In this document: one piece after another, positions 1 through 7,643 of the stretch
Layout: each line of letters opens with the position of its first letter
How positions within the stretch are numbered: position 1 is the stretch's first letter
Assembly: GCF_019599465.1 (NCBI RefSeq)
Contig: NZ_RKLR01000003.1
Coordinates: 310,001-374,000 of the forward strand
Source of the DNA: Haloarcula rubra
Lineage (GTDB): Archaea; Halobacteriota; Halobacteria; Halobacteriales; Haloarculaceae
Reading direction: 5' to 3'
Length of the DNA stretch: 64,000 nucleotides
Made by a program: the position numbers and the translations under genes
The notes under the pieces: generated by a model
Told to the model about the DNA's origin: nothing
Database searches by the model: none
What the model saw: the letters and a program-made list of their open reading frames with translations, nothing else

Positions 1-354
1 GGCCGCCGAGCGGTGGAAGTTCCGGGCCTCCATCTGTCGGCCCGTCTCGTTGGTCCCGTACTGCGTGAGTAGCCCCGCCTGCTCGACGAAGTTGACGTAC
101 AACTCCGTCTCGTTCTGCTCGAAGTTTCGGGCGAAGTCCTCGAAACGCTGTTCTTCCGTCTCGTTGGTCAGCGGCGTCTGGTGTTCGATGGCCCACGTCG
201 CAGAGCCGTTCTCGTAGACCGTGACGCGGAACGTGGTCTCCTCGAACCCGTCCGGCGTCTGCCCCAGCGAGGCCGACTGTGCCCCGAGTGCGGAACCGGC
301 GCCGAGGCTGGCTGTCAGCAGGAGGGCGACGACGACGGCGACCGCGCGAGACAT
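1..354 (-). CDS. Secreted/membrane-anchored protein, N-terminal part (DUF7345-like)
   Basis: The gene enters the window from the left, so only its first 118 codons are visible. Reading from the ATG at 354, a hydrophobic signal segment (SRAVAVVVALLLTASLG) is followed by a domain beginning near residue 35 with the pattern FRVTVYENGSATWAIEH and a Thr/Glu/Asn-rich helix region. This matches, from memory, a haloarchaeal family of exported proteins that often end in a transmembrane helix and cytoplasmic winged helix (DUF7345/DUF7343 type). The C-terminal half lies outside the window, so whether it is a membrane-bound regulator cannot be told. The family assignment is tentative. Confidence 0.6.
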   Translation of the reverse strand, partial: MSRAVAVVVALLLTASLGAGSALGAQSASLGQTPDGFEETTFRVTVYENGSATWAIEHQTPLTNETEEQRFEDFARNFEQNETELYVNFVEQAGLLTQYGTNETGRQMEARNFHRSAA

Positions 355-403
355 CTACGTCGTATGACCCGAGGACAGCATAAAAGCGCTATGAATAGTG
401 GTG

Positions 404-3400
404 CTATCGGGACACCGTGGCGACGGCGTCTGCGAGTTTCTCGACCGGATGAGGCGGCTCTTCGCCGGTCGGTCCATCGGCTATCTGCGTCCGACAGGAC
501 GCGCCGGGAGCGACGACCTGTTCGCCGTCGCTGTCGGCTATCTGGTCGTAGAGGATGCCCGCGATGGCCTTGCTCATCGAGTAGTGTTCGGCCTCGTAGC
601 CGAAACTGCCGGCCATCCCGCAACACCCCGAGTCCAGCGGGTCGACGGCGTAGCCGGCCCGACGGAGGACGCCGACGGCGTGGTGGTCCTTCTTCGTCGC
701 CTTCTGGTGGCAGTGACCGTGGTAGGTCAGCGACGCCGACGCGCCGTTCCAGTCGACGTTCGCGTCCAGCGCGAAGCGGTCGAGGTACTCACAGACGCCG
801 AAGGCGTTGCGTGCGACCGTCGTCGCGCCGTCGTGGTCGTGGCCGAGCAGGTCCAGATAGTCCGACTGGACCATCACGGCGTCGGACGGTTCCACGACGA
901 CCACGTCCCAGCCGTCCTCGACCATCGGTTCGAGGGCCGCGACGTTGGTCGCCGCTCGGTCGCGTGCGGTGTCGACGAACCCTTTCGAGTGGGCCGCCCG
1001 TCCCGAGGCAGTCACGTCGTCGGGGACCTGTACGTGGACGTCCGCGGCCTCCAGCACTTCGACGGCCGCTCGCAGGACCTCGGGGTGACTGTAGTTGTTG
1101 TAGGTGTCGGGGAACAGCAAGGCCTTGCGTTCGGCGTCCTGTTCGGACACCCGCGGTCCGCGGTCGGCCCACCAGTCCGCGAACGTCTCCCGGCGGAACG
1201 TCGGCAGGTCGCGTTCGCGGGCGACGCCGAGCAGTTTCTCGCCGAGGTAGTCGCTCCCTGGAAGGGCCTGAGCCCAGTTCGAGAGCGGCGCGAGCGCGCT
1301 CCCGACTTTGCTCACCGTCTCGACGTTCGCGAACACCTTCTCGCGCAGGCTCGCGCCGTGTTTCTGGTGGTGTGCGTGTTCGACCTCCGTCTTGAGTTTC
1401 GCCATGTCCACCTCGCTGGGACAGTCCTTCGCACACCCCTTACAGCCGATACAGAGGTCCATGACCTCCGAGACGAACTCGTCGTCGGTCGGGTCGTCCG
1501 GCAGGTCGCCGCTCATCGCCTGCCGGAGCATGTTCGCCCGGCCGCGTGTGGCGGTAATCTCCTCGTCGGCCGCCCGGTAGGTCGGACACATCACGCCGCC
1601 GGTGGTCTCCTGCGGGCCGCGACAACCACCACAGCCGTGACACAACTCGACCATCCCCTGCATCCCGTTCTCGTTGTCCCACGAGAGTTGGGGCTCGAAG
1701 TCGAAGTCGAACTCGTAGTCCGGGGAGAACCGCAGGTTCTCGGTCATGTCGACGGTGCGTGCCCGGGGTGGGGCCTCGCCCGCCTCGACGGCCGCCTCGT
1801 CGACGCCGACGACCTGCCCCGGGTTGAGGAGCCAGTCGGGGTCGAACGCCGTCTTCAGGTCCCGAAACACCTCCCAGACGGCGTCGCCGTACAGTTTGTG
1901 GTTCCACTGCGTGCGGGCGCGCCCGTCGCCGTGTTCGCCCGAGACCGAACCGCCGTACTCCCGGACGAGGTCCGTCGCACCGTCGGCGATGGCCTCCATC
2001 TGTTCGACGCCCTCCAGCGTCTTCGTGTTCACGAGCGGCCGGATGTGGAGACACCCCGGCCCGGCGTGGGCGTAGAACGAGGCGAACGTGCCTTCCCGTT
2101 CGAGGACGTCCTGGAAGTCCGCGACGTACTCGGGGAGGTTCTCGGGCGGGACCGCCGTGTCCTCGATGAAACTGATGTGTTTGGCGTCGCTGGTCCGGGA
2201 GAGGAGGATGGGGAGGCCGGACTTACGGAGTTTCCAGAACCGCTCCCGCTCGGCGTCGTCGTGGGCCTCGCGGCCGTGGAACGCCCGAAGCGGGGCGGCA
2301 GTCAGGGCCTCGGCGTCGGCCTGCGGGACGGCCTCGGTCGAGACGTCGCCGACGCGGTCCGTGAGGAGGTCCGCCACTCTCTGCTTGCCCTGCGGGTCGT
2401 TCTCGGCGTAGAACTCCACGAGGAGGACCGCCCCCGTCCCCTCGGGGAGGATTTCGTCGACGAGGTCCCCGAACTCCTCGGTGCCGGCCGCGAGGTCGAG
2501 CAACACGTCGTCTAAGACTTCCAGCGCCGCCGGGTCGTGCTCGAGGATGGGCGAGACGTCCTCCATCGCCGAGACGAGGTCCTCGTAGGCCAGCAACGCG
2601 AGCGACTTGGTCTCCGGGATGGGTTCGAGCGAGACGGTGGCCTCCGTCACGATACCCAGCGTCCCCTCGCTCCCGGCCAGCAGTCGGGCGAGGTTGACCG
2701 TCCCCGCCTCGCCGTACTCGCCGTCGGCTTCGGCGACGAGTCGGTCGAGGTTGTACCCCGAGACGTTCCGCTTGAGGTCGGGGAAGGCGGCGTCCACGTC
2801 GTCCCGCTCCTCGTCGAGAATCCGGACGACTGCGGCGTGAATCCGCGCTTCGACGTCGCCGTCGGGGTCGGCGGTCTCCCGGAGCGTCTCCACCTCGACG
2901 TAGCCGAACGTCGTCACCGTCCCGTCGGCGAGGACCACTTCACAGGACTCGACGTAGTGGTCGGTCTTGCCGTACTGGAGCGAGTGGGCACCGGTCGAGT
3001 TGTTGCCGATGGCACCGCCGAGCGCCGACTTCTCGCCCCACGCGGGGTCGGGCGCGAACTTCAGGTCGTGGGGCGCGAGTTCTGCGTTCAGGTCGCCGAG
3101 CGTGGTCCCGACCTGCGCGGTGGCGCGGGCGGCGTCGGGGTCCACGTCCAGCAGTGCGTCCATGTGGCGAGTGAAGTCGAGGACGACGGCCTCGTTGACC
3201 GACTGCCCGGCGAGACTGGTGCCGCCGCCCCGGGGTAAGACGGGAATCTCCCGCCGTGCGCAGTAGTCCATCACGGCGGCCACGTCGGCCGTCGATTCGG
3301 GGTAGACGACGCCGACCGGCGTCACCTCGTACGCGCTGGCGTCGGTCGCGTAGAGTTGTCGCGAGTACTCGTCGAACCGTACGTCACCGTCGACGCGGTC

Positions 3401-3511
3401 GGCGATGTCGGCGACCAGACCGGGCCGGTCCACGGCGTCGGTCCGATAGTCGTAGTCCGACCGCGCGTCGGTGGCCGGGTCCTCGCTCGGCCCCTGTTCG
3501 GTAGCACCCAT
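404..3511 (-). CDS. FAD-binding and Fe-S oxidoreductase, D-lactate dehydrogenase/GlcD-GlcF type
   Basis: A 1035-residue fusion protein. Residues about 60-290 form a PCMH-type FAD-binding domain (PRGGGTSLAGQ pyrophosphate loop, GGAIGNNSTGAHS), followed by the FAD-oxidase C-terminal domain. Two 4Fe-4S ferredoxin motifs follow (CHGCGGC...C and CIGCKGCAKDC), then CCG cysteine-rich repeats (HGHCHQKAT and SGCCGMAGSFG). This is the architecture of GlcD fused to GlcF, that is, a quinone-linked D-lactate or 2-hydroxyacid dehydrogenase at the cytoplasmic membrane face. The ATG at 3511 is preferred over an upstream in-frame one at 3550. It is divergent from the liv transporter genes with a 128-base gap. 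Substrate cannot be read from sequence; a menaquinone-linked role would fit the men genes downstream. Confidence 0.88.
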   Translation of the reverse strand: MGATEQGPSEDPATDARSDYDYRTDAVDRPGLVADIADRVDGDVRFDEYSRQLYATDASAYEVTPVGVVYPESTADVAAVMDYCARREIPVLPRGGGTSLAGQSVNEAVVLDFTRHMDALLDVDPDAARATAQVGTTLGDLNAELAPHDLKFAPDPAWGEKSALGGAIGNNSTGAHSLQYGKTDHYVESCEVVLADGTVTTFGYVEVETLRETADPDGDVEARIHAAVVRILDEERDDVDAAFPDLKRNVSGYNLDRLVAEADGEYGEAGTVNLARLLAGSEGTLGIVTEATVSLEPIPETKSLALLAYEDLVSAMEDVSPILEHDPAALEVLDDVLLDLAAGTEEFGDLVDEILPEGTGAVLLVEFYAENDPQGKQRVADLLTDRVGDVSTEAVPQADAEALTAAPLRAFHGREAHDDAERERFWKLRKSGLPILLSRTSDAKHISFIEDTAVPPENLPEYVADFQDVLEREGTFASFYAHAGPGCLHIRPLVNTKTLEGVEQMEAIADGATDLVREYGGSVSGEHGDGRARTQWNHKLYGDAVWEVFRDLKTAFDPDWLLNPGQVVGVDEAAVEAGEAPPRARTVDMTENLRFSPDYEFDFDFEPQLSWDNENGMQGMVELCHGCGGCRGPQETTGGVMCPTYRAADEEITATRGRANMLRQAMSGDLPDDPTDDEFVSEVMDLCIGCKGCAKDCPSEVDMAKLKTEVEHAHHQKHGASLREKVFANVETVSKVGSALAPLSNWAQALPGSDYLGEKLLGVARERDLPTFRRETFADWWADRGPRVSEQDAERKALLFPDTYNNYSHPEVLRAAVEVLEAADVHVQVPDDVTASGRAAHSKGFVDTARDRAATNVAALEPMVEDGWDVVVVEPSDAVMVQSDYLDLLGHDHDGATTVARNAFGVCEYLDRFALDANVDWNGASASLTYHGHCHQKATKKDHHAVGVLRRAGYAVDPLDSGCCGMAGSFGYEAEHYSMSKAIAGILYDQIADSDGEQVVAPGASCRTQIADGPTGEEPPHPVEKLADAVATVSR

Positions 3512-3598
3512 GGTCGGACGTTCGAGCGACGTGACGTTAACCTGACGCACACGACGGCATTCCCGCCTCGTCGTTCCAATCGGCCGACGAGAACCACC

Positions 3599-3617
3599 GG
3601 AGCGTTATTTACGCTCC
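3599..3617 (+). promoter_or_regulatory. livH promoter: TATA element inside an inverted repeat
   Basis: The perfect 6-base arms GGAGCG and CGCTCC enclose TTATTTA (3605-3611), which sits 29-35 bases before the livH ATG at 3640 and is the best TATA candidate. A dimeric repressor bound here would block TBP. The arms and spacing are seen directly; the operator role is inferred. Confidence 0.6.
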
Positions 3618-3626
3618 AGTGTCGAA

Positions 3627-3643
3627 CCATTGCTAACCAATGG
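3627..3643 (+). promoter_or_regulatory. Inverted repeat spanning the livH start codon
   Basis: CCATTG (3627-3632) and CAATGG (3638-3643) form a 6-base inverted repeat with a 5-base centre, and the right arm contains the ATG of livH. It could be a second operator over the transcription start or a small hairpin hiding the start codon. The role is inferred. Confidence 0.45.
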
Positions 3644-4755
3644 GTATCGCTGAAACAGTCTCGGATGGCCGACAACTGGCGATAGAGCGGCCGGGTGCTG
3701 GTGCCGTCGCCGCCGTCGTCCTCTATCTGGTCGCCGACCTCGCGACGAAACTGCTCGGAACCACGGTGTACGCCCTCGGATTCAGGGTCATGGGTGGGGC
3801 ACTGACCGTCGGGTCGCTGGCCTCGATGGTGTTAGACGGGTTGCTCGTCGGCCTCGCGGTGGGGCTGGCCGGCATCGGCCTCTCGATGACCTACAGCATC
3901 CTCGACTTCGCGAACTTCGCGCACGGTGATACGGTCACCGTGGGCGCCTTCCTCGGCTGGGTCGCCGCGTACGTCACGGCGAATCTGGCCGTCAGCGCAC
4001 CCCTGACGGACCTCTTCCTGTTCAACGGCGGCGCCCAACTGAGCGCGTCCGCCTCGTGGGTGCTCGTCCTGTTCGGCCTCGTCGTCGCCGCCGTCGGCAC
4101 CGTCGCCGTCGTCCTCGTCGTCGACCGCATCGTCTACCGCCCCATGCGTGACTCGGGCAACATCGCCCTGCTCATCGCCTCTATCGGGGTAGCACTGGCG
4201 CTTCGGTACCTCGTCGCCTTCGTCTTCAGCACGCAGACCAGCGGCGTCGCCACCAGCGGCACGCGTCTCCAGTTGTTCGCCGGGGTCGCCATCACGGACA
4301 ACGAAATCGCGCTCCTCGTCGTCGCCGTGGTCCTGATGCTCGGCGTCCACCTCCTGCTCCAGCGGACGAAACTCGGGAAGGCGATGCGGGCGATGGCCGA
4401 CAACGAGGACCTCGCGCGCGTCACCGGCATCCCGACCGAACGGGTCGTCCGCCTGACGTGGGTGCTGGGCGGCGCACTGGCCGGGACGAGCGGCTACCTG
4501 CTCGTCCTGGAGAGCGGGACCATCTCGTTCAACTTCGGGTGGATTCTCCTCCTGCTCATCTTCGCGGCCGTCATCGTCGGCGGCATCGGCTCCATCTACG
4601 GCGCGATGGCCGGCGGCGTACTCATCGGCCTCGTCGACAGTCTGGCGCTCATCTGGCTCCCGTCGGGACTGACGCGGGCCGCCGCCTTCGCGGTCCTCAT
4701 CGTCGTCTTGCTCCTGCGCCCGTCTGGCATCTTCGGGGGGGTGAGCACGGCATGA
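3640..4755 (+). CDS. livH: Branched-chain amino acid ABC transporter permease LivH
   Basis: A 371-residue polytopic membrane protein with about eight to nine hydrophobic helices. The LivH signature includes GLSMTYSILDFANFAHGD near residue 85 and the cytoplasmic coupling-loop region GKAMRAMADNEDLARVTGI followed by GIGSIYGAMAGGVLIG. It forms one half of the membrane channel with LivM. It is the first gene of a four-gene operon (livHMGF); its stop overlaps the livM start by four bases (ATGA). It carries an N-terminal extension of about 50 residues with one extra helix compared with bacterial LivH. Substrate is probably branched-chain amino acids or a related amide/amino acid; the binding protein is convergent at the far end of the cluster. 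Confidence 0.95.
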   Translation: MGIAETVSDGRQLAIERPGAGAVAAVVLYLVADLATKLLGTTVYALGFRVMGGALTVGSLASMVLDGLLVGLAVGLAGIGLSMTYSILDFANFAHGDTVTVGAFLGWVAAYVTANLAVSAPLTDLFLFNGGAQLSASASWVLVLFGLVVAAVGTVAVVLVVDRIVYRPMRDSGNIALLIASIGVALALRYLVAFVFSTQTSGVATSGTRLQLFAGVAITDNEIALLVVAVVLMLGVHLLLQRTKLGKAMRAMADNEDLARVTGIPTERVVRLTWVLGGALAGTSGYLLVLESGTISFNFGWILLLLIFAAVIVGGIGSIYGAMAGGVLIGLVDSLALIWLPSGLTRAAAFAVLIVVLLLRPSGIFGGVSTA

Positions 4756-6035
4756 GCGGTTTCGAAGACGTTCGCGACAGACTGGAGGCGCTCCCCGACG
4801 CCGCGCTCGTCGTGTCGTTCCTCGTCGGCATCTGGCTGCTACTGACGCTGCTGGCCTTCGCCGTCGGCGGCGCGCAATCGGCCAACCTCGCCGCCGGGTT
4901 CGTCGGCAGCGTGACGGTGCTCGTCGGTGCCTACGCCATCCTCACGCTGGCGCTGAACCTCCAGTGGGGGTACACGGGACTGTTCAACATCGGTATCGCG
5001 GGCTTCATGGCCGTCGGCGCGTACACGACGGCCATCCTGACGGCGCCGGTAGACCCCGGTGCGGGCGGCGTCCCGGGCTTCGGCCTCCCGCTGTTGGTCG
5101 GCCTGCTAGGTGGAATGGTGATGGCCGCCATCGTCGGCGCCATCGCCGCCCTCCCCGCGCTCCGGTTGCGCGCGGACTACCTCGCCATCGTCACCGTCGC
5201 GCTCTCGGAGATTATCCGCCTGTTCGTCAACTGGGGCGGCGTCGCGGAAGTCGAAGTGTTCGGCAAGCGGTTCGGGACGGGTGGCGCGACCGGCATCTCG
5301 TTCAAGTCGCCCGACGAAGTCGTCGCGACGCTCGTCAACGGTCCCGGGCAACCGCTCGTCGCCGCCGCCGAGAGCGTGGGCATCTCCGGGCCGAACGTCG
5401 TCAACATGGCCTACGGTCTGAGTCTGCTGGCCATCGCGGCCGGGAGTTACTGGGTCCTCAGTCGGGTCTCGGACTCACCGTTCGGGCGCGTGTTGAAAGC
5501 TATCCGGGAGGACGAGACGGTCACCCAGTCGCTCGGCAAGGACACCCGCCTGTTCAAGATAAAGGCGTTCATGATAGGGTGTGCGCTGATGGGGTTGGCC
5601 GGCGCGCTGTTCCGCGGCGGCGCTGGCTACATCAGCCCCGCCCAGTTCCGGCCGGTCATCACGTTCTACGTCTTCGCGGCGCTCATCATCGGTGGCTCCG
5701 GGTCGAACACGGGGAGCATCCTCGGCGCGGCGACGTTCTCCGCGTTGCTGTTCTACCTCCCGGCCCGGCTCGGCGAGTACTTCCCGACGTTCGGCCGGAG
5801 CGCGCCCGGCAACGTCTTCGAGGCCATCGCCGCCCTCGGGTCGCTCGACCCGACGCCGCTGGTCGCCTACACGGTCGGGAACATCAGTACGCTCCGGTTC
5901 GTCCTCATCGGTGCCGTCCTCGTCTACATCATCCAGAACCAGCCAGACGGATTGCTCGGCCACCGCAACGAACCAGCCGCGAGCGTGGACCTGAGACGAC
6001 CCCGGTCCGCCGACGGAGGTGAGACGGATGAGTGA
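4752..6035 (+). CDS. livM: Branched-chain amino acid ABC transporter permease LivM
   Basis: A 427-residue permease and partner of LivH. Family marks are NLQWGYTGLFNIGIAGFMAVGAY near residue 65, the LRADYLAIVTVALSEIIR segment, and GRVLKAIREDETVTQSLGKD as the coupling loop for the ATPases. It has about nine transmembrane helices and a short Arg/Asp-rich cytoplasmic tail. The start is the ATG overlapping the livH stop by four bases, implying translational coupling. The 3' end overlaps livG by eight bases. The roughly 60-residue stretch between residues 170 and 230 is longer than in bacterial LivM and probably lies in an extracellular loop. Confidence 0.95.
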   Translation: MSGFEDVRDRLEALPDAALVVSFLVGIWLLLTLLAFAVGGAQSANLAAGFVGSVTVLVGAYAILTLALNLQWGYTGLFNIGIAGFMAVGAYTTAILTAPVDPGAGGVPGFGLPLLVGLLGGMVMAAIVGAIAALPALRLRADYLAIVTVALSEIIRLFVNWGGVAEVEVFGKRFGTGGATGISFKSPDEVVATLVNGPGQPLVAAAESVGISGPNVVNMAYGLSLLAIAAGSYWVLSRVSDSPFGRVLKAIREDETVTQSLGKDTRLFKIKAFMIGCALMGLAGALFRGGAGYISPAQFRPVITFYVFAALIIGGSGSNTGSILGAATFSALLFYLPARLGEYFPTFGRSAPGNVFEAIAALGSLDPTPLVAYTVGNISTLRFVLIGAVLVYIIQNQPDGLLGHRNEPAASVDLRRPRSADGGETDE

Positions 6036-6867
6036 CGCCGAGACGGTCGAGCGAACGATGCCGGAGAGTGACGTTCCCACCACCAGCGACGCCATCGACT
6101 CGCCGCTGCTGGAAGTCGACGGACTCCGCAAGCAGTTCGGCGGGGTCACGGCCGTCGACGGCGCGTCGTTCAAGGTCGCCAAAGGGTCCTTCACCGGCCT
6201 CATCGGGCCGAACGGCGCCGGGAAGTCGACGACGTTCAACTGCATCACCGGCATCCACGAACCGACCGCCGGGACCGTCACGTTCGACGGTCACGACGTG
6301 ACAGGGCTGGCGCCGTACACCCTCGCCAAGCGGGGCCTCGTCCGCACGTTCCAGATCGCGCGCGAACTCTCCGAGATGACGGTGCTGGAGAACGTGATGC
6401 TGGCGCCGCCGGGCCAGCTAGGTGAATCGGCGTTGCGGTCGGTCGTCCCGGGCCTGCGCGAACGGGTCCAGCGCGACGAGACCGAAGTCGTCGAGGCGGC
6501 GTGGGAGACGCTGGAGTTCTTCGAGATAGACCACCTCGCCCACGAGAACGCCGGCAACCTCTCGGGCGGCCAGCGGAAACTGCTGGAGATGGCCCGCGTC
6601 CTGATGACCGAACCGGAGATGGTGCTACTGGACGAACCGCTGGCCGGCGTCAACCCCACGCTGGAGGAGAAACTGCTGGACCGAATCGACGAACTGCGAC
6701 AGGACGGACTGACCTTCCTGCTGGTCGAACACGACATGGACGTCATCATGAACCACTGCGAACACATCATCGTCATGCATCAGGGACAGGTCCTCGCCGA
6801 GGGCGACGCCGACACCATCCAGTCGGACGAGCGCGTTCTCGAGGCCTATCTGGGAGGTGACGTATGA
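6028..6867 (+). CDS. livG: ABC transporter ATP-binding protein LivG
   Basis: A 279-residue ABC ATPase. Walker A is GPNGAGKS near residue 60, the ABC signature is LSGGQRK, Walker B is MVLLDEPLAG, and the H-loop is LLVEHDMDVIM. The LivG-specific C-terminal end is ERVLEAYLGG. The ATG at 6028 is preferred over a GTG at 6019 because a strong Shine-Dalgarno (GGAGGTGA, 6015-6022) lies five bases before it. It overlaps livM by eight bases and livF by four. It energises uptake as a heterodimer with LivF. Confidence 0.95.
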   Translation: MSDAETVERTMPESDVPTTSDAIDSPLLEVDGLRKQFGGVTAVDGASFKVAKGSFTGLIGPNGAGKSTTFNCITGIHEPTAGTVTFDGHDVTGLAPYTLAKRGLVRTFQIARELSEMTVLENVMLAPPGQLGESALRSVVPGLRERVQRDETEVVEAAWETLEFFEIDHLAHENAGNLSGGQRKLLEMARVLMTEPEMVLLDEPLAGVNPTLEEKLLDRIDELRQDGLTFLLVEHDMDVIMNHCEHIIVMHQGQVLAEGDADTIQSDERVLEAYLGGDV

Positions 6868-7619
6868 GCCAGCAGGCCCAGCGGTCCGCCGACGCGTCGC
6901 TACCTGACCCCGCCGAGAGCCTGCTCGCGGTCCGCAATCTGGACGCCGGCTACGGGGACCTGCAGGTGCTCGAAGACGTGCACATGGACGTCGCCGACGG
7001 CGAGTACGTCGTCATCGTCGGCCCCAACGGCGCGGGGAAGTCGACGGTGATGAAGTCCGTCTTCGGCCTGACGACCTACATGGGTGGGTCGGTCGTCTTC
7101 GACGGCGAGGACATCAGCCAACGCCGCCCGGACGAGATTATCCACGAGGGTATCGGTTACGTCCCGCAGAACGACAACGTGTTCGGGTCGCTCACGGTTC
7201 GCGAGAACCTAGAGATGGGCGCGTACATCCTCGACGAAGTCCCCGAGGACCAGATTCGGACGATATACGACCGGTTCCCCATCTTAGAGGAGCGCTCGAC
7301 CCAGAAAGCCGGGACGCTCTCTGGCGGCCAGCAGCAGATGCTGGCGATGGGGCGGGCGCTGATGCTCGACCCGGACCTGCTCTTGCTGGACGAACCGTCG
7401 GCGGGGCTGGCACCGGACCTCGTCGCGGAGATGTTCGACCGCATCGACGGCATCAACGACGACGGCACCGCCGTCCTGATGGTCGAACAGAACGCCAAGG
7501 AGGCGCTGCGGCGCTGTGACCGCGGCTACGTCCTCGTGCAGGGCCAGAACCGGTATCAGGACGACGGCGACGTCCTGCTCGCGGACCAGCAGGTCAGGCA
7601 GGACTTCCTCGGCGGCTAG
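6864..7619 (+). CDS. livF: ABC transporter ATP-binding protein LivF
   Basis: A 251-residue ABC ATPase with Walker A GPNGAGKS, signature LSGGQQQM, Walker B LLLLDEPSAGLAP and H-loop VLMVEQNAKEALRRCDRGYVL, all typical of LivF (the MVEQN motif separates it from LivG). A GGGAGGTGA Shine-Dalgarno precedes the ATG, which overlaps the livG stop by four bases. It is the last gene of the operon; the convergent binding-protein gene ends 24 bases further on. Confidence 0.95.
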   Translation: MSQQAQRSADASLPDPAESLLAVRNLDAGYGDLQVLEDVHMDVADGEYVVIVGPNGAGKSTVMKSVFGLTTYMGGSVVFDGEDISQRRPDEIIHEGIGYVPQNDNVFGSLTVRENLEMGAYILDEVPEDQIRTIYDRFPILEERSTQKAGTLSGGQQQMLAMGRALMLDPDLLLLDEPSAGLAPDLVAEMFDRIDGINDDGTAVLMVEQNAKEALRRCDRGYVLVQGQNRYQDDGDVLLADQQVRQDFLGG

Positions 7620-7643
7620 AACGTCGAAGGCGGACGCGCCGAG

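Noticed and set aside
398-2515. Long open frame (705 codons) on the plus strand opposite the FAD/Fe-S oxidoreductase gene
   Set aside because: High G+C coding DNA opens the antisense frame by chance. Its product is Arg/Val/Asp-rich without any domain, while the minus-strand gene has full FAD and Fe-S motifs.
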